A DNA stretch of 64,000 nucleotides from Branchiostoma floridae. Taxonomy: Eukaryota; Chordata; Leptocardii; Amphioxiformes; Branchiostomatidae. The stretch covers positions 1,170,206 through 1,234,205 of the forward strand of contig NC_049980.1 of NCBI RefSeq assembly GCF_000003815.2, written 5' to 3'. The position numbers were made by a program, and so were the translations under genes. Under the pieces are notes generated by a model, which had not been told where the DNA came from, did no database searches, and saw nothing but the letters and a program-made list of their open reading frames with translations. Of the stretch, positions 1 through 10,515 are shown piece after piece; the first letter of the stretch is position 1; each line of letters starts with the position of its first letter.

Positions 1-202
1 TAAACAATACACATCCATTAAAGCCAACAGTATCTTTATTCAAACGAAAACCATGCAAGGAGCCTTAGTGATGATAAAGGTGAAATATCGGTAACATAAA
101 GTAGAACCTCCTCTTGCGCCGAACTAGTAAAGATGTTGTGTTTCCAATGATTTTTTTGGTATTTTAGTTAGCCGAAGCGATGATTAACATATTTAAAGGC
201 AC

Positions 203-320
203 ATTATGCAGATTAATAGCTAATATGCATGAATAACGAGAAACGTTTATAAATCCACTGCATGATAGGACTCTCAAACTGGGAAATAGAGAAATATCGA
301 TAATTATCCATTATTATGCT
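203..320 (+). repeat. fragment of dispersed octamer-rich repeat
   Basis: This stretch resembles the tandem unit at 7255-7380. Both carry a phrase ending in a 'tttataaatccactgcat' block, followed by a 'gataggact' block and 'gagaaatat'. It lies directly downstream, on the minus strand, of the truncated fibrinogen-like exon fragment. Confidence 0.55.
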
Positions 321-341
321 AATGAAGGCCTCATTTGATGA

Positions 342-487
342 GTCCGTGTCCATATCACAGAAGACCAGGAAGCCGCCCAGGTTGTCCCGTGGATAAACCA
401 TGTACACGCCGCTGGGCGTGGTCTCGTCGTTGTCGAGGATGTCCTGACAGTCTAGGGGCTTGTCGGCTTCCGTATCGTTTTTATTGC
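342..487 (-). pseudogene. fibrinogen-like domain exon fragment (duplicate)
   Basis: The minus strand encodes the start of a fibrinogen-related domain: DCQDILDNDETTPSGVYMVY, then PRDNLGGFLVFCDMDTD. This matches exon 2 of the gene at 26402-28434, and the upstream flank matches as well. It has an acceptor-like AG at 488-489 and stays open where the other copy has a TAG. Homology stops after the DMDTD motif. The usual GGGWT segment and donor are missing, and no later fibrinogen exon follows down to position 1. It is therefore most likely a broken segmental duplicate. A gene continuing left of the window cannot be excluded. Confidence 0.7.
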
Positions 488-550
488 CTAGTATGGATGA
501 ATGGCATACTTGAAGTGTTTTCGCTACACACGCCAGTATATACAACTTCT

Positions 551-661
551 AGTCTCCCCAAATATAAGCTGGAAGTAAGATAGACATTTTAGGCCCACAA
601 TTAAGGATTAGTTCCCACTCCGCTAACATAGTGTAGAGCATGCGACGCGTACATGTACAAC
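551..661. repeat. direct repeat, copy 1 (about 110 bp)
   Basis: This block is nearly identical to 1027-1137. Both begin 'agtctccccaaata' and end at 'gacgcgtacatgtacaa', and they lie 476 bp apart. The beginning of the block is also present at 28034-28060 next to the other fibrinogen-like exon, so the internal duplication followed or accompanied the segmental copy. Confidence 0.8.
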
Positions 662-1026
662 AAGATTGGCAATGGAAAACATACATTGCCATGACGACGG
701 TGGCTGTTGTAGGGTTTTTTGACCAGTGCAAAATGTGGAAATAGCATTGGAACGGGTTTGGCAGGTAGGTGCGCGTGCATAGACTGGAACTTCCCTGTAG
801 CACTAACCCTGGCACCTAGCCCACCTGTAACATAAACCTACAGCCAGTATATAGTGGAGAATAAAAAAAGAACCAACTGTTTCCAGCACTGAATGACTTT
901 CTTGCACCTAATCCACATGGCTGTCCTACTTCACAATATTCCAGTCCTTGAGATAACTTGACGGTTGAACTTTCCACACAATGGACGTCCTCACCACCCA
1001 CAGCAATAACAGTCGATGCAATTTCC

Positions 1027-1137
1027 AGTCTCCCCAAATACAAGCTGGAAGTAACATAGACATTTTAGGCCCACAATTAAGGATTAGTTCCCACTCCGCT
1101 AACATAGTGTAGAGCATACGACGCGTACATGTACAAA
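1027..1137. repeat. direct repeat, copy 2 (about 110 bp)
   Basis: Second copy of the block at 551-661, with only a few substitutions. The following stretch 1180-1240 matches 28139-28200, which extends the homology with the fibrinogen-like locus. Confidence 0.8.
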
Positions 1138-1233
1138 ATGCACATGTACCGTACCATGTACTCTACATGTACGATACCATGAACTATGCCATATCACAAG
1201 GACCTTGCGCATGCACAAAGCGTACGTACAGGC

Positions 1234-1335
1234 AATCTAAAGCTAAGGGCACAACCCGCCGTACGTGCAAATACGTGCTGTCTACGTACCAAAACGTGGG
1301 CAATCTTTTTGGGATCCGTAAGTGGTAAGTATCTG
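1234..1335 (+). mobile_element. partial inverted-repeat element (same family as 10597-10915)
   Basis: The first 100 bases match the reverse complement of the right end of the element at 10597-10915, including the 'acaacccgccgtacgtg' end motif and the inner 'ccaaaacgtgg' and 'ggtaagta' blocks. The second end is not visible, so the copy is truncated. Confidence 0.65.
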
Positions 1336-1838
1336 CGCTGACCTGATGGTTTGCTCGGGCCGAACCGGCGGGTTTCAGGGTGCTACCGGCGGGACCGTGT
1401 ACATGCGTCTCCTCACCAACCCCGCCATCATCGATCACAGGGTCCTTCACTCTACACTACTATCTCATAAAGGATCCGGGTGAGAACTAGAGCTACGAGT
1501 TTATTGTTTATTTGAATCTATAACAGAGTGAATCGGGAAGGGGGAGGTGCGAACGAAGCTTTGCAAGTTGCTCTCTCGCACTAGTAGCTTATAGCTTACT
1601 TCCAGCACGTTGGCGGCGCTGCTGCGTCCAAAATAGGATTTGTGTTACCGTTGAAGTGTAATGAAAATATCATGCACAATAAAACGCACAAGTATGACTG
1701 AAAAGACACAAACACCAAAAGCCTTAAAATGATTGTTTTAAGATTTGTTTTTTAACGGTAAAAGTCGTTGTGCTTGCTGTCAAATCTCTCGAACACAGCG
1801 ACGCCGCCAACGTGCCGCACTTTGCAACTTACATATAG

Positions 1839-1972
1839 AATACAACACGGTGTATTCCGTATCACCCGAGGTACCAGCCCGACCGCGGGTCGGATCGCCC
1901 GAAGGCCGGAGGGTGATGAGACCCGCGGGAGGGCTGGGACCGAGGGTGATGCGGAATACACCGTGTTGTATT
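1839..1972. mobile_element. fold-back (hairpin) element
   Basis: The two halves are near-perfect reverse complements. The left end reads 'aatacaacacggtgtattcc' and the right end reads its complement. The arms continue through matching 'cgggtc' and 'gatcacc'-type blocks to a GC-rich centre. All frames across it are by-products of the palindrome. It fits a MITE-like fold-back insertion. Confidence 0.75.
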
Positions 1973-2526
1973 TTATTTATGTCATACCCACCTGAGAAAA
2001 CCCCTGGTTTGATGCGAAATGCGCCAGAAGTTGAACAAATTCTTTGCCCTCGAAAAAAAGGGTTGCAACAGTAATGTTCCAACGTCCGAATCAGGTATTC
2101 GAATTTTCGACAGCGCCACACTCGGCCCACTCGAAACAGTTCGATTTATTCGAATGGAGCCCGTGTGATACAACTTAGAGCCCGGGCCGTACGGAAAGTT
2201 ATCACCCGGTCCGGAACACCCGTATCGTACCTGTTTTCGCGTCACAGGTATGACATAAAGAGAGATAATAATTCAAACAAACGCTGTTTTTACGTTTACG
2301 TCACACACATGTGGTTCTTTATGGATAGATCCTGCAAACACAGCTAAATTAGTCTGGTATTTTCACATAGGAACAATACGAATTATGAGCGAATGAGTGA
2401 CCCACAAAATACAGACAAACGTACAATTCAAATACATTGAATCCTACAATAGATTTAATACAATAATCAATACAATATACATTATAAAGAAATTTCAAGA
2501 CTACGTATTTACTAAAACTAATTTAG

Positions 2527-2649
2527 TCTCCAAGCAGATCCAACGGTGCCACAAGATAGTATCAAAGCTGGCCAAGGAGCATAGCCGGCTAATGGAGTCC
2601 AACGGTAAGTTTGATACTATACATTACGCACCGTGGATCTGGTTGGAGA
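2527..2649. mobile_element. short inverted-repeat element (MITE-like), copy 1
   Basis: The ends are inverted: 'tctccaagcagatcc' on the left and the complement of 'tctccaaccagatcc' on the right. Inner palindromic blocks include 'agtatcaaa' and 'tttgatact'. A second copy sits at 29478-29610. The stretch 1973-2526 before it and 2650-3180 after it show no supported gene. Confidence 0.7.
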
Positions 2650-3180
2650 TTACCTCTGTTATCTTATTATTATCATACTTGTAAATCATACACTTTGCCA
2701 TTGTAATTGGTGCAATCGTTGGATGATATTATGATTGTGTAATATTGAAATAATTGGTATTCTCATTTTCTCTGGAACTTGCAAGAAAGATATATTTGAA
2801 CAAATATCCTCATACTTTTGACCGTTTTAGAGAAATGGAGAATTCAGTAAGTTGTTCAATAAACGACTGATGGCGACTTCAGCACCAAGGACAGGTCGTT
2901 GTACAACAATACATGTTATAACATGTATTGTGACATGTAATAAAGATTGATTACGATTAAACCACGAAAAAATGGCAAAAAACAAAACAATAAACCCACA
3001 ATTGTGTCCCTTTGTTTTTCCTCGAATGTCAAACGAGAGACGGTCATGAAAACACTATTGCGTCACAAAGCGCCATCTAGTGTCCTGGTAATGGAACAAC
3101 AGTTCGAAATTGAACTCCGTACGGACAACACGCTCTTCAGCGTACTTCTCAGTTTTCTCACTGGTGGATTTCCCGCCACG

Positions 3181-4504
3181 ATGAGTCGAGTGGCAGACAA
3201 ATGCCTGAGTGGCGTATTTTACGTCCTGACGGTGCTATCTCTTGTGAAAAAGCCCAAGTCAGCAGGGGAAAAGCTTAGAGTCACGGTCCACGCAGCAAGT
3301 GGCCAGGGGAGTTTTGGTTCCGGCAAGTTCATGACGACAATCCGGTTGGGCGAGGAGAAGTTCCGAACTGGACTGAAGAAGGCGGCATCTCTGATATGGG
3401 AGGAGTCAGCTGAGTTCTCATCTTGGTCCACATCTTCCGATGATCAACAACATATTGTCCTGAAGCTGAGGAAGGCAAAGAATTGTACGGAGCGAACGGT
3501 TGGAACCGTCACCATCAACGTGAAAGAAGCTCTGGAGACCAACCTCCACTTGCCGGTCAAGAGGCGCTATTTGGTGACACCTAGCGACAAGCAGCAGAAG
3601 TGCAGGGTGTTCCTGGAGGTTTCTGTGCATGTGGCTGTTGATGAGGGAAAGAAGCTGAGTAAGAGAGAGACTACAGGTGAGAACGGGCCGGGGGTTTAAG
3701 TCAGTACTCTAAGTTTTCGCTGTCGGATGAACTGCTGGTTCAGCATGCAACTAAGATTTCAAAACAGTCCGTGACAACAAGCTCTACCGCCCAAGCGATT
3801 CTTTAATAAGAAATGCTTCTGATTGTCGACTGAATACATTTTTATTGAGGAGGAAAGGCTTGGGTGCGTTGCACTGATTTGCGTTCCTGTTTTACATTGA
3901 TACCAAAACTAAAAGAAATCTGTGTCAGCGGTGAATCTGTTACATTGATGAAATCCTTTCTCTTACAGACAAGCCCCGCTCTTTTTTCAAGCGCCGTAAA
4001 GCCGGTATTATCTCTCTAGTCTCGGGAAAGTCCAGAGAAGGAGAGGCTGATTCCGCATCAGTTCTGAGCGAACCCCAGAAGGATGATTCCGCTGCGTCAA
4101 CGAATGCACAGTCAGCGGCGCCACCTGCCGAGATCGATCCACATTGCAGGGAGCAAATCTCCGCCATCACAAGCCTGTATGAGCAGCTGACAGCGAAGCA
4201 GTCATCCTCGGCGGACTTGCTGACGTACGTCGACGGTCTCCGCGCCAAACTGGCTGTAGCGGCGCCGCACGTGTTGGACAATGTCGTGATCAAGAACATG
4301 GCGGCAAACGTTCCGGACGCCACACACTATGGACTACCAGACATGGCCGGTGAGAGTCTGGAGGGGCTGGAGAAGATTCTAACGGTTGTGCAGAGGTTGC
4401 ACGAAGAGGAAGACGCGCGGCTCCATTTCATCCAAAAATGGTATGTTGACGAGATTTGCAGACAGGCGATGGAGGAGGCACCCGAAGTGCTGGAAGGCGG
4501 CTGA
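3181..4504 (+). CDS. Rab11-FIP-like protein: N-terminal C2 domain and two FIP-RBD-like motifs
   Basis: Two exons, 3181-3676 and 3969-4504, are joined by a phase-1 intron (gtgaga...ttacag) and predict 343 residues. Residues about 32-150 resemble the C2 domain of class I Rab11 family-interacting proteins, with a GEEKFRTG block like their GKEKYSTS and a matching last strand. The C-terminal exon is helical and holds two segments like the Rab11-binding domain: residues 227-268 with Y252-V-D and P265-H-V-L, and residues 296-340 with Y324-V-D and P337-E-V-L. The Y-to-P spacing is 13 in both, as in known FIPs. Such proteins bind GTP-Rab11 (and Rab14) on recycling endosomes, so an endosomal adaptor role is inferred. 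ATG 3181 has a good context, but in-frame ATGs at 3046 and 3091 would add up to 45 residues. The frame is open upstream, so the true 5' end is uncertain. Confidence 0.68.
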
Positions 4505-4927
4505 CTGATGTTACAGCTAAGCACGCCACCATGTGGCAGATATGGACTGCCGTTTAAAGGTTTTCTAGGACATCAGTTTGATGAACGATCTTGTTATTAC
4601 ACAGAGCTGTTTTTAGGCTTTTTACATTGATATTGTTTACGTTCACAACTGTATGTAACAGGTGTACAAGTTTTACGTATTTGTTATATTTGATGATTTT
4701 TTGTGTATCATAGTCACCATTAAGAACAGCACAAGTTTTCATACCTCGTCAACATTCCATGAAATCCTCCAAGAGTGACTACTTCTAAGTTTTGTTCAAG
4801 GATTGTTCTCTTTATCGACTCTCAGAAGAGTGCTATAGCTTTATCCTAGTTCTCGAACAACTGTTAACTTACCCATGTCCAAGTATCAAGTGTGTTATAC
4901 TGTTTTCAATGACTTTGGGGCGTTCCA

Positions 4928-4933
4928 ATTAAA
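4928..4933 (+). terminator. candidate polyadenylation signal (ATTAAA)
   Basis: An ATTAAA hexamer lies about 425 bases after the stop codon of the C2/FIP-like gene, just before an A-rich run. The interval 4505-4927 shows no other gene and fits a 3' untranslated region. Confidence 0.4.
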
Positions 4934-5135
4934 AGAAAAAAAACTGTATCATCGATTGGTTTTGTTTATTTCTGTGCATTGGTAAAAAAAACTTAATACT
5001 GAGCTCTTTTATGCGCAAATGAGGCACATGTCAGTGTGTCTGCGAAGGAAATTTGGAACAGAGTTGGCGCAATTTCCTATCCCAATTTTCTTTGGTGCAG
5101 TACTGTGAGATGCCTACCGCAATTAGAATGTATAT

Positions 5136-6188
5136 TTACCTCCATGAAATGTCATGGAGGTTCTATTTTCAGTTGCGTTTGTGTGTGTGTGTGTCTGTCT
5201 GTCTGTCTGTGAACAAGATAACTCAAGAACGGCTGGGTGGATTAGTTTCATACTTTGTGTGGTGGTAGGATGTGATGAAAGCTGGGAATGATTAGATTTT
5301 GGGCCCCCTAGTGGCTTCCCTTGGTACTGCAGCACAACTTCCGGTTTTACTATCTCGTGTTCTGAACAAGCTATGGTCATTAATTTTGAGGTGTTAGATA
5401 GCTCTTGTGCTCAGGAACAAGTGACATAAGTTTGGGCCCCCTAGCGACTAGGTTTGGGATAGCAGGGGCATTTTTGTCAAAAACTTCTGAATCGGATAAC
5501 TCAAGAAGGGAACAACGGATTTTCATGATTTTTGGCATGTAGGTACCTTAGACAATGTTGTACAAGATAATATACTAATCATGCAAAATTAGAGTACATT
5601 TGCATAATTAATGAGAATATTCTATCATAGCAGTTTTTTTCAATGTATCTCCTGTCCCGGAAATGATATGGTCTTAGCTTTGATATGACATTTGGGTGGT
5701 AGACAGCTTTCAGCATGATGACATAGTGGGCCAAGTTTCAGCCCCTAATATCTAATTTTGGAACTGCAGGGGTATTTTTGTTAAGACATTCCAAACAGGA
5801 TAATGCAGAGAAGAACGATGGATTGCCATCATTTTAGGCATGCAGGTAGCTTAGGCAAAGATGTTCATAATGATATACATGTTATGCACATGAGGACATT
5901 ATTTGCATAAGTAATGAGGAAATTGTATAATTCCATTATTTCAATAACTTGACTTAAATAAATGTAACAAATGTAAATTGTGATAGATGGAACATAAGCA
6001 GATGCCAAATATGCAAATGAGGAATTGATTTGCATATTATATGCAAAAATTGCAAAACCTCTCAATGATTAATGATGGGAATTTTATACTTATGTCAATG
6101 ATGAACATTACCATGCATGAATCATGAAAATGTACAAGTCATTTGCATAAAATATACAAAAGCTTGAATATTTCATGGAGGTATGAGG
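5136..6188 (+). repeat. dispersed repeat with 'acctccatgaaat' ends
   Basis: It begins near 'tacctccatgaaatg' and ends near 'atttcatggaggta', so the ends are inverted. Inside are a GT/GTCT microsatellite (5181-5210), phrases such as 'gggccccctag', and pairs of ATGCAAAT-like and ATTTGCAT motifs. Related copies occur at 6523-8160, 9170-9510 (inverted), 18220-18510, 23434-24220 and 28890-29050. No transposase frame is visible, so it is probably non-autonomous. Confidence 0.6.
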
Positions 6189-6522
6189 TCGCCGAACTCT
6201 AGTTGAAAATACGTCCACGTCAGGAGGAGCCCCTGGATGTGGTGCTGGTCCGCCAGCCCTTCCATCGTTTAGCGATCTCACGGGGATGCCAGATACTGGC
6301 AGACCAAGTGGCCGCCCCCTCAGTATCCGCTTACCAAGTCTCAAAAAGAACTGGCGCTGTATAGAGGGATGTGGATTAAAGGCATATTACAAGAGAGAAA
6401 TCGAACAGCACGCGAAGAACACTGGGCACAGACCATTCCAGTGTGACATTTGTATCTTTGTGACATCTTATTCTGCATCCCTGAAGGCCCATAATAAAAG
6501 GCAGCACCCAAAATGCATATAG
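6189..6522 (+). CDS. short C2H2 zinc-finger-like frame
   Basis: An open frame runs from just after TGA 6186-6188 to TAG 6520-6522; the first ATG is 6286 (78 residues). After a Gly/Pro-rich segment it holds two finger-like units. The first (CIEGC, then H-x5-H) has irregular spacing. The second fits C-x2-C-x12-H-x4-H. The linker reads TGHRPFQC, close to the classical TGEKPY/F type. C2H2 fingers bind DNA. It has no visible partner exon, although an AG acceptor-like site occurs at the 5' edge (about 6203). It could be one exon of a larger gene, a decayed gene, or a piece carried by the surrounding repeat, whose end directly abuts it. Confidence 0.4.
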
Positions 6523-8160
6523 TCATTCAAAATGTTACTCTTCAAATGTAACTCGAGAAGCTGAGTATGGATTTTCATGATATTTGAGTAGCGGTTGCGG
6601 AAAGGAAGGTCGAGTTCCAAAATGGTTGGCATTGCACTTTCTGTCGGCACTGCAGCGGGCTGAGTGTGTGTGTCCGTTTGCTAGCCTTGTAGGATTTTAA
6701 AACGCCATTGGGTATCGAATATTGCACAAAACAGATTTTTTTGTAGCGAAATGGACCATTGTTTTGAGTATCGTCCATTCACAAGTTTTCACATACTGAA
6801 TCAGTCCAGGTTCAGGTCCGGACCTTATTACCTTTGCCAGAATGTTTTAGGCTTGTGAGTCTGTGTGTGTGTCTGTTAACAGCATAACTCGAGAAGCCTT
6901 GGATGGATCCAGATAATATTTGGTAGGTGGGTAGGGGTCGGGAAAACGAAGGTCAAGTTCGATAATGGGCCCCCTAGCGGCTTGCTAAGGTACTGCAGCA
7001 GAACCTCAATTTTTGATATCTCGTGTTCTGGACATGCTGTGGTTATGATTTTTGAGTGGTAGATAGCCCTTGGGGCAGAGAGTAAGTGCCGTAAGTTTGG
7101 ACCCCCTAGCGGCTTGTTTGGAACTGCAGTCGCCGATTTCCTTTCAAACTTTGGACAAGAATAACTCCAGAACGTGTTGATGGATCTTCATGATTTTTGG
7201 TATGTAGATAGCCCAAGTAACAATGTACATAATAAAATACTAATTATGCAAATCAGCAGCTAATTTGCATAATTAATGACAAAAGTTTATAAATCCACTG
7301 CATTTCATGATAGGACTTTCAAACCTGTCACATATATAGATGAGAAAGAGAGAAATATCAATGCATGTTAATTATGCAAATGACGGTCTTATTTACATAA
7401 TTAATGAGAAAATATAAACGTGTTGACGGATCGTCATGATTTTGATATGTAGATAGCCAAAGGGAAGACTTACATGATGGAATTCTAATTATGCAAATCG
7501 ACAGCTAATTTACATAATTAATGAGGAAAGTTTGTAAATCCACTACATTCCTTTCTAGGACTTTCAAACTTTTCACATTTGTAGCTGAGAAAGAAAGAAA
7601 TATCAGTGCATATTAATTATGCAGATTATGATCTCATTTGCATAATTAATGGAAATATGAATGTGTTGACAAATCGTCATGATTTTCGGTATGTAGGTAG
7701 CCTAAGTAAAAACTTACATAATGAGATACTAACTATGCAAATTAACGGCTAATTTGCATAGTTAATGCAGAAAGTTGATAAATCCACTGCATTCCGTGAT
7801 AGGACTTTCAAACTTGTATGCACATATGTAACTGAGAAAGATGGCAGAGAGTAAGAGGTGTATGTTTGGGTCCGGTAATGTCTTTTCTTGAACTGCAGGA
7901 GCCAGTTTAGTACTAGAGAATAAGTCAAAAAGGGATGAAAGGATCATAATGATTTTTGGTATGCTGATAGCTTAAGTGATGCTTGATACAATTTAATATT
8001 GTTATGTAAATAGGGATCTAATTTGTATAGGCAATGGCGAAATGTTAAGAACCAACTCCAGGCATATAAAATAAAATGTAATGAGTAACACATTTATGTC
8101 TACAGACAACATTCTACATAACAAACCTGGTTTATTTGGCAAAGGTATGTGTTCATGGAA
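6523..8160 (+). repeat. dispersed repeat containing a tandem array of about 245 bp
   Basis: This is the same family as 5136-6188. From about 7183 to 7850 a unit of roughly 245 bp repeats about 2.7 times; 'tcatgatttt..gtatgta' recurs at 7187, 7432 and 7676. Each unit carries two inverted pairs of the type ATTATGCAAAT and ATTTGCATAAT. No coding frame longer than about 60 codons is supported. Confidence 0.65.
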
Positions 8161-9169
8161 CTCTAGTTCATGTATTACTAAATAGTGCCTACCCCAATTG
8201 CAATAGCAAATGACTGGATGACCGTGTGTTCCTCACAAACCCACAAATGCTACCAAAAACATAACCTTCTCGGCGAACTGGTGACAAGGAAATTATGTAC
8301 AATGTTGTGATACTTTTCAGCGCAACTTTCACAGTGTTTTGTTAAAATCAGTAGTCTCTGCCAGACTCCAGCCTGGCCGAATAGTACACAGATGACCTGG
8401 TAGCATCCCTGGTCAATCAGAATTTCATGCTTGTCAGAGGACTTTCTCCCCTGTCATGCCATTCAGGTACGGAACGGGGCACAGCCCGACTGCCCAGGTC
8501 TGTGCCCAGAAGCGCTGCCAATCACTATGACTGACGGGGTATTGATAACTAATTATTCACGCCCATGTTTCAAAATAAGGCTTGATCTTGCGAGATCTTG
8601 CGAGATTTTGTTTCGATACTTGGAAAACGAAAAGACACAGAATTTAGCACGTCTATAGTGCATCCCATTTATGTTACAAAATATACCACATATGAACATG
8701 ACAACGTCCAGCTGCACCTTGATCAAGTCTCCAAGCCTTAATGATTCAGTTCGTTGTGTCAGACCTTGCAGTGCACAATCTGAGGCACAGTTTGTGCCCC
8801 GAACTGTGCTTTGCCCCAAACTGTGCCTAGGCACGGTTTGGGGCAAGGCACGGTCCAGGTCACAAGGCTTGTCAAGCTTAACATCTGTTCCAACATATTC
8901 CAACCTTATATGCTTCTGCAGTATTGTCAGGAAACCAACTCACTCCAACACGTAACTGGAGGGGAACTCCTTTTATTCTCCTTCCTAAACTACGTACAAC
9001 AGTATCTAAGGCTACGACAGCATCCAAGACAACGTCTGTTTATCAGAGAGCCTCTGCTTCGACTGGCTCTCTTGACTTCTTCTCTATTTCTAGACATCTA
9101 TGGGCCGATTCAAGTTCTTTCAGGTGACTCCGTCACAGTATATTGCAACCGTTATGGAAGTTTCTCTAA
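8161..9169. other. no gene seen; contains a 36-bp palindrome
   Basis: The frames in this stretch overlap one another and have no recognisable domain. At 8811-8846 an inverted repeat centred on 'cctagg' has 18-base arms with one mismatch ('ttgccccaaactgtgcc' against its complement). Related 'gcacagtttg' pieces flank it. Confidence 0.5.
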
Positions 9170-9510
9170 GTGATTATATTAAATAGATAGTGATTTACAT
9201 AATTTGCATCTCATTATGTTCATTATCACCCAAAGTAACTACCTACCAAAAACAAAGACTATCCAACAATCTCCTTCCTCTGGAGTTATCCTTCGCAAAA
9301 GTTACAAACTATAAGACCCACTGCAGTTCCAAACAAGATGCTAGGTGGCCCAAAATTACACCATGTACTCCCTGTCCCAACAGCTACCCACCACTTAAAA
9401 ATGATAAACCTGACACTTCAAGAAAATTTCAGCGAAAACTTTGATGCACACTTGCAGTACTAAAACCAGTCTCCAGGAGGCCCATTATCGAACTTGACCA
9501 CCCTTTTTGT
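9170..9510 (-). repeat. inverted copy of the dispersed octamer/'gggccccctag' repeat
   Basis: Read on the minus strand, the order of blocks matches 6880-7240: a microsatellite-side sequence, a 'ggcctcctgg'-like block, 'actgcagtggg', then a 'ggtaggtag' block and 'tttgcat'. It runs into the LINE fragment at 9515. Confidence 0.5.
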
Positions 9511-9514
9511 GACC

Positions 9515-9800
9515 CCTACTCAACGTTGGGAGCACTTACAACCGTGCCAGGCAGTGCGTTCCACTCGGGTATTGTGCGTGGAAAAAAACAGTTTTTTTTT
9601 TGTAAATGTCTGTACGGGCAAATATTGGCTGGTATTTGTAGTTGTGACTATCCCGGTGCGCCCTTGGGCAGACTTGAGGATATTGTTGGCGTCTATATTA
9701 ATATCATTATTGACTACTTTATGAAAAAAAAAAGTGAGGCGGGCGTTTCTCTTCCTTTCGGAGAGAGGGCGCCATTGCAGGTCTGTGAGCATCTGTGTAA
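9515..9800 (-). mobile_element. decayed C-terminal fragment of a non-LTR retrotransposon (LINE)
   Basis: The minus strand encodes LQWRPLSERKRNARLTFFFH followed by KVVN, typical of the tail of invertebrate LINE reverse-transcriptase proteins. About 30 codons later the expected Pro-Glu-Trp-Asn block is found in another frame after an A/T run, so a frameshift has broken the protein. Only the last 90 or so codons survive. Confidence 0.7.
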
Positions 9801-10515
9801 CGCTGCTAGTCTGGTATGTAAGTGCAGTACGGGTCGTCTGGTCAGTCCCAGAGTTTCCTTTTGAAGGACGCAGTCTTCACAGCTTTTACAAATAACCGCC
9901 ATTCTTTCTTTTTCTTTCAAATTTGCATGGAGCTTCATACTTAACTACTAACAGACCAACGTGTTAGTTTTTCTACTTTGAATGGAGTTGTGATTGTTTA
10001 TTTAAAACCGCAAAGGGATTTTCGCTTCACAACTGAGCATACGCTAAACATGGCTGTTAACATGCCTCTTTACCTTCACTGACAAAATTACATCTTCGCC
10101 AAGTCACTTGTGGTCAAATTTGCCACTTACAGTACACAATGCCCAAGGTCACAGATTTCCACTTCCTAACTGTGTATGCTTAACATACGTCTTTGGGTTC
10201 ACTGAAAAAATGGCATCTCGGGAAGTCCCCCGGTGCAAATTGGCACACAATGCCCCGAAGGTCACAGCGTCTGCTTGAGGATGAAATTTGAGTTTGGAGA
10301 CCGCATGCCTATCATAATTTTTGTTGTAGTTTAATACCACGGCCATTGTCTAATTTCCAACCGCACTCACCGCATTGAAGTATATTTCTCACGCCTTTGA
10401 ATTACCAATTACGTAAAATATCTTTTTCTAATGTCCTTGATAACTCAATTTTTACTTCATTGTCACCGTGTGCGTACTTAGCAGCGAGCTCGCCAGAGCA
10501 GAACAGACAGGAGCC
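9801..10515. other. no gene seen; upstream region of the F5/8C-TSP1 gene
   Basis: The stretch contains two imperfect copies of a roughly 95-bp block (about 10072-10165 and 10190-10275, sharing 'cacaatgccc..aaggtcacag'). No TATA box is evident near 10480. The last 40 bases before ATG 10516 are taken as 5' untranslated sequence. Confidence 0.35.

Noticed and set aside
1745-2245. Four overlapping frames of 69-116 codons on both strands
   Set aside because: They mirror one another across the fold-back element at 1839-1972.
8553-8903. 116-codon minus-strand frame
   Set aside because: It crosses a palindrome and overlaps open frames on the other strand; no domain or start context.
9526-9864. 112-codon plus-strand frame
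   Set aside because: Antisense to the decayed LINE protein end, which gives recognisable motifs on the other strand.
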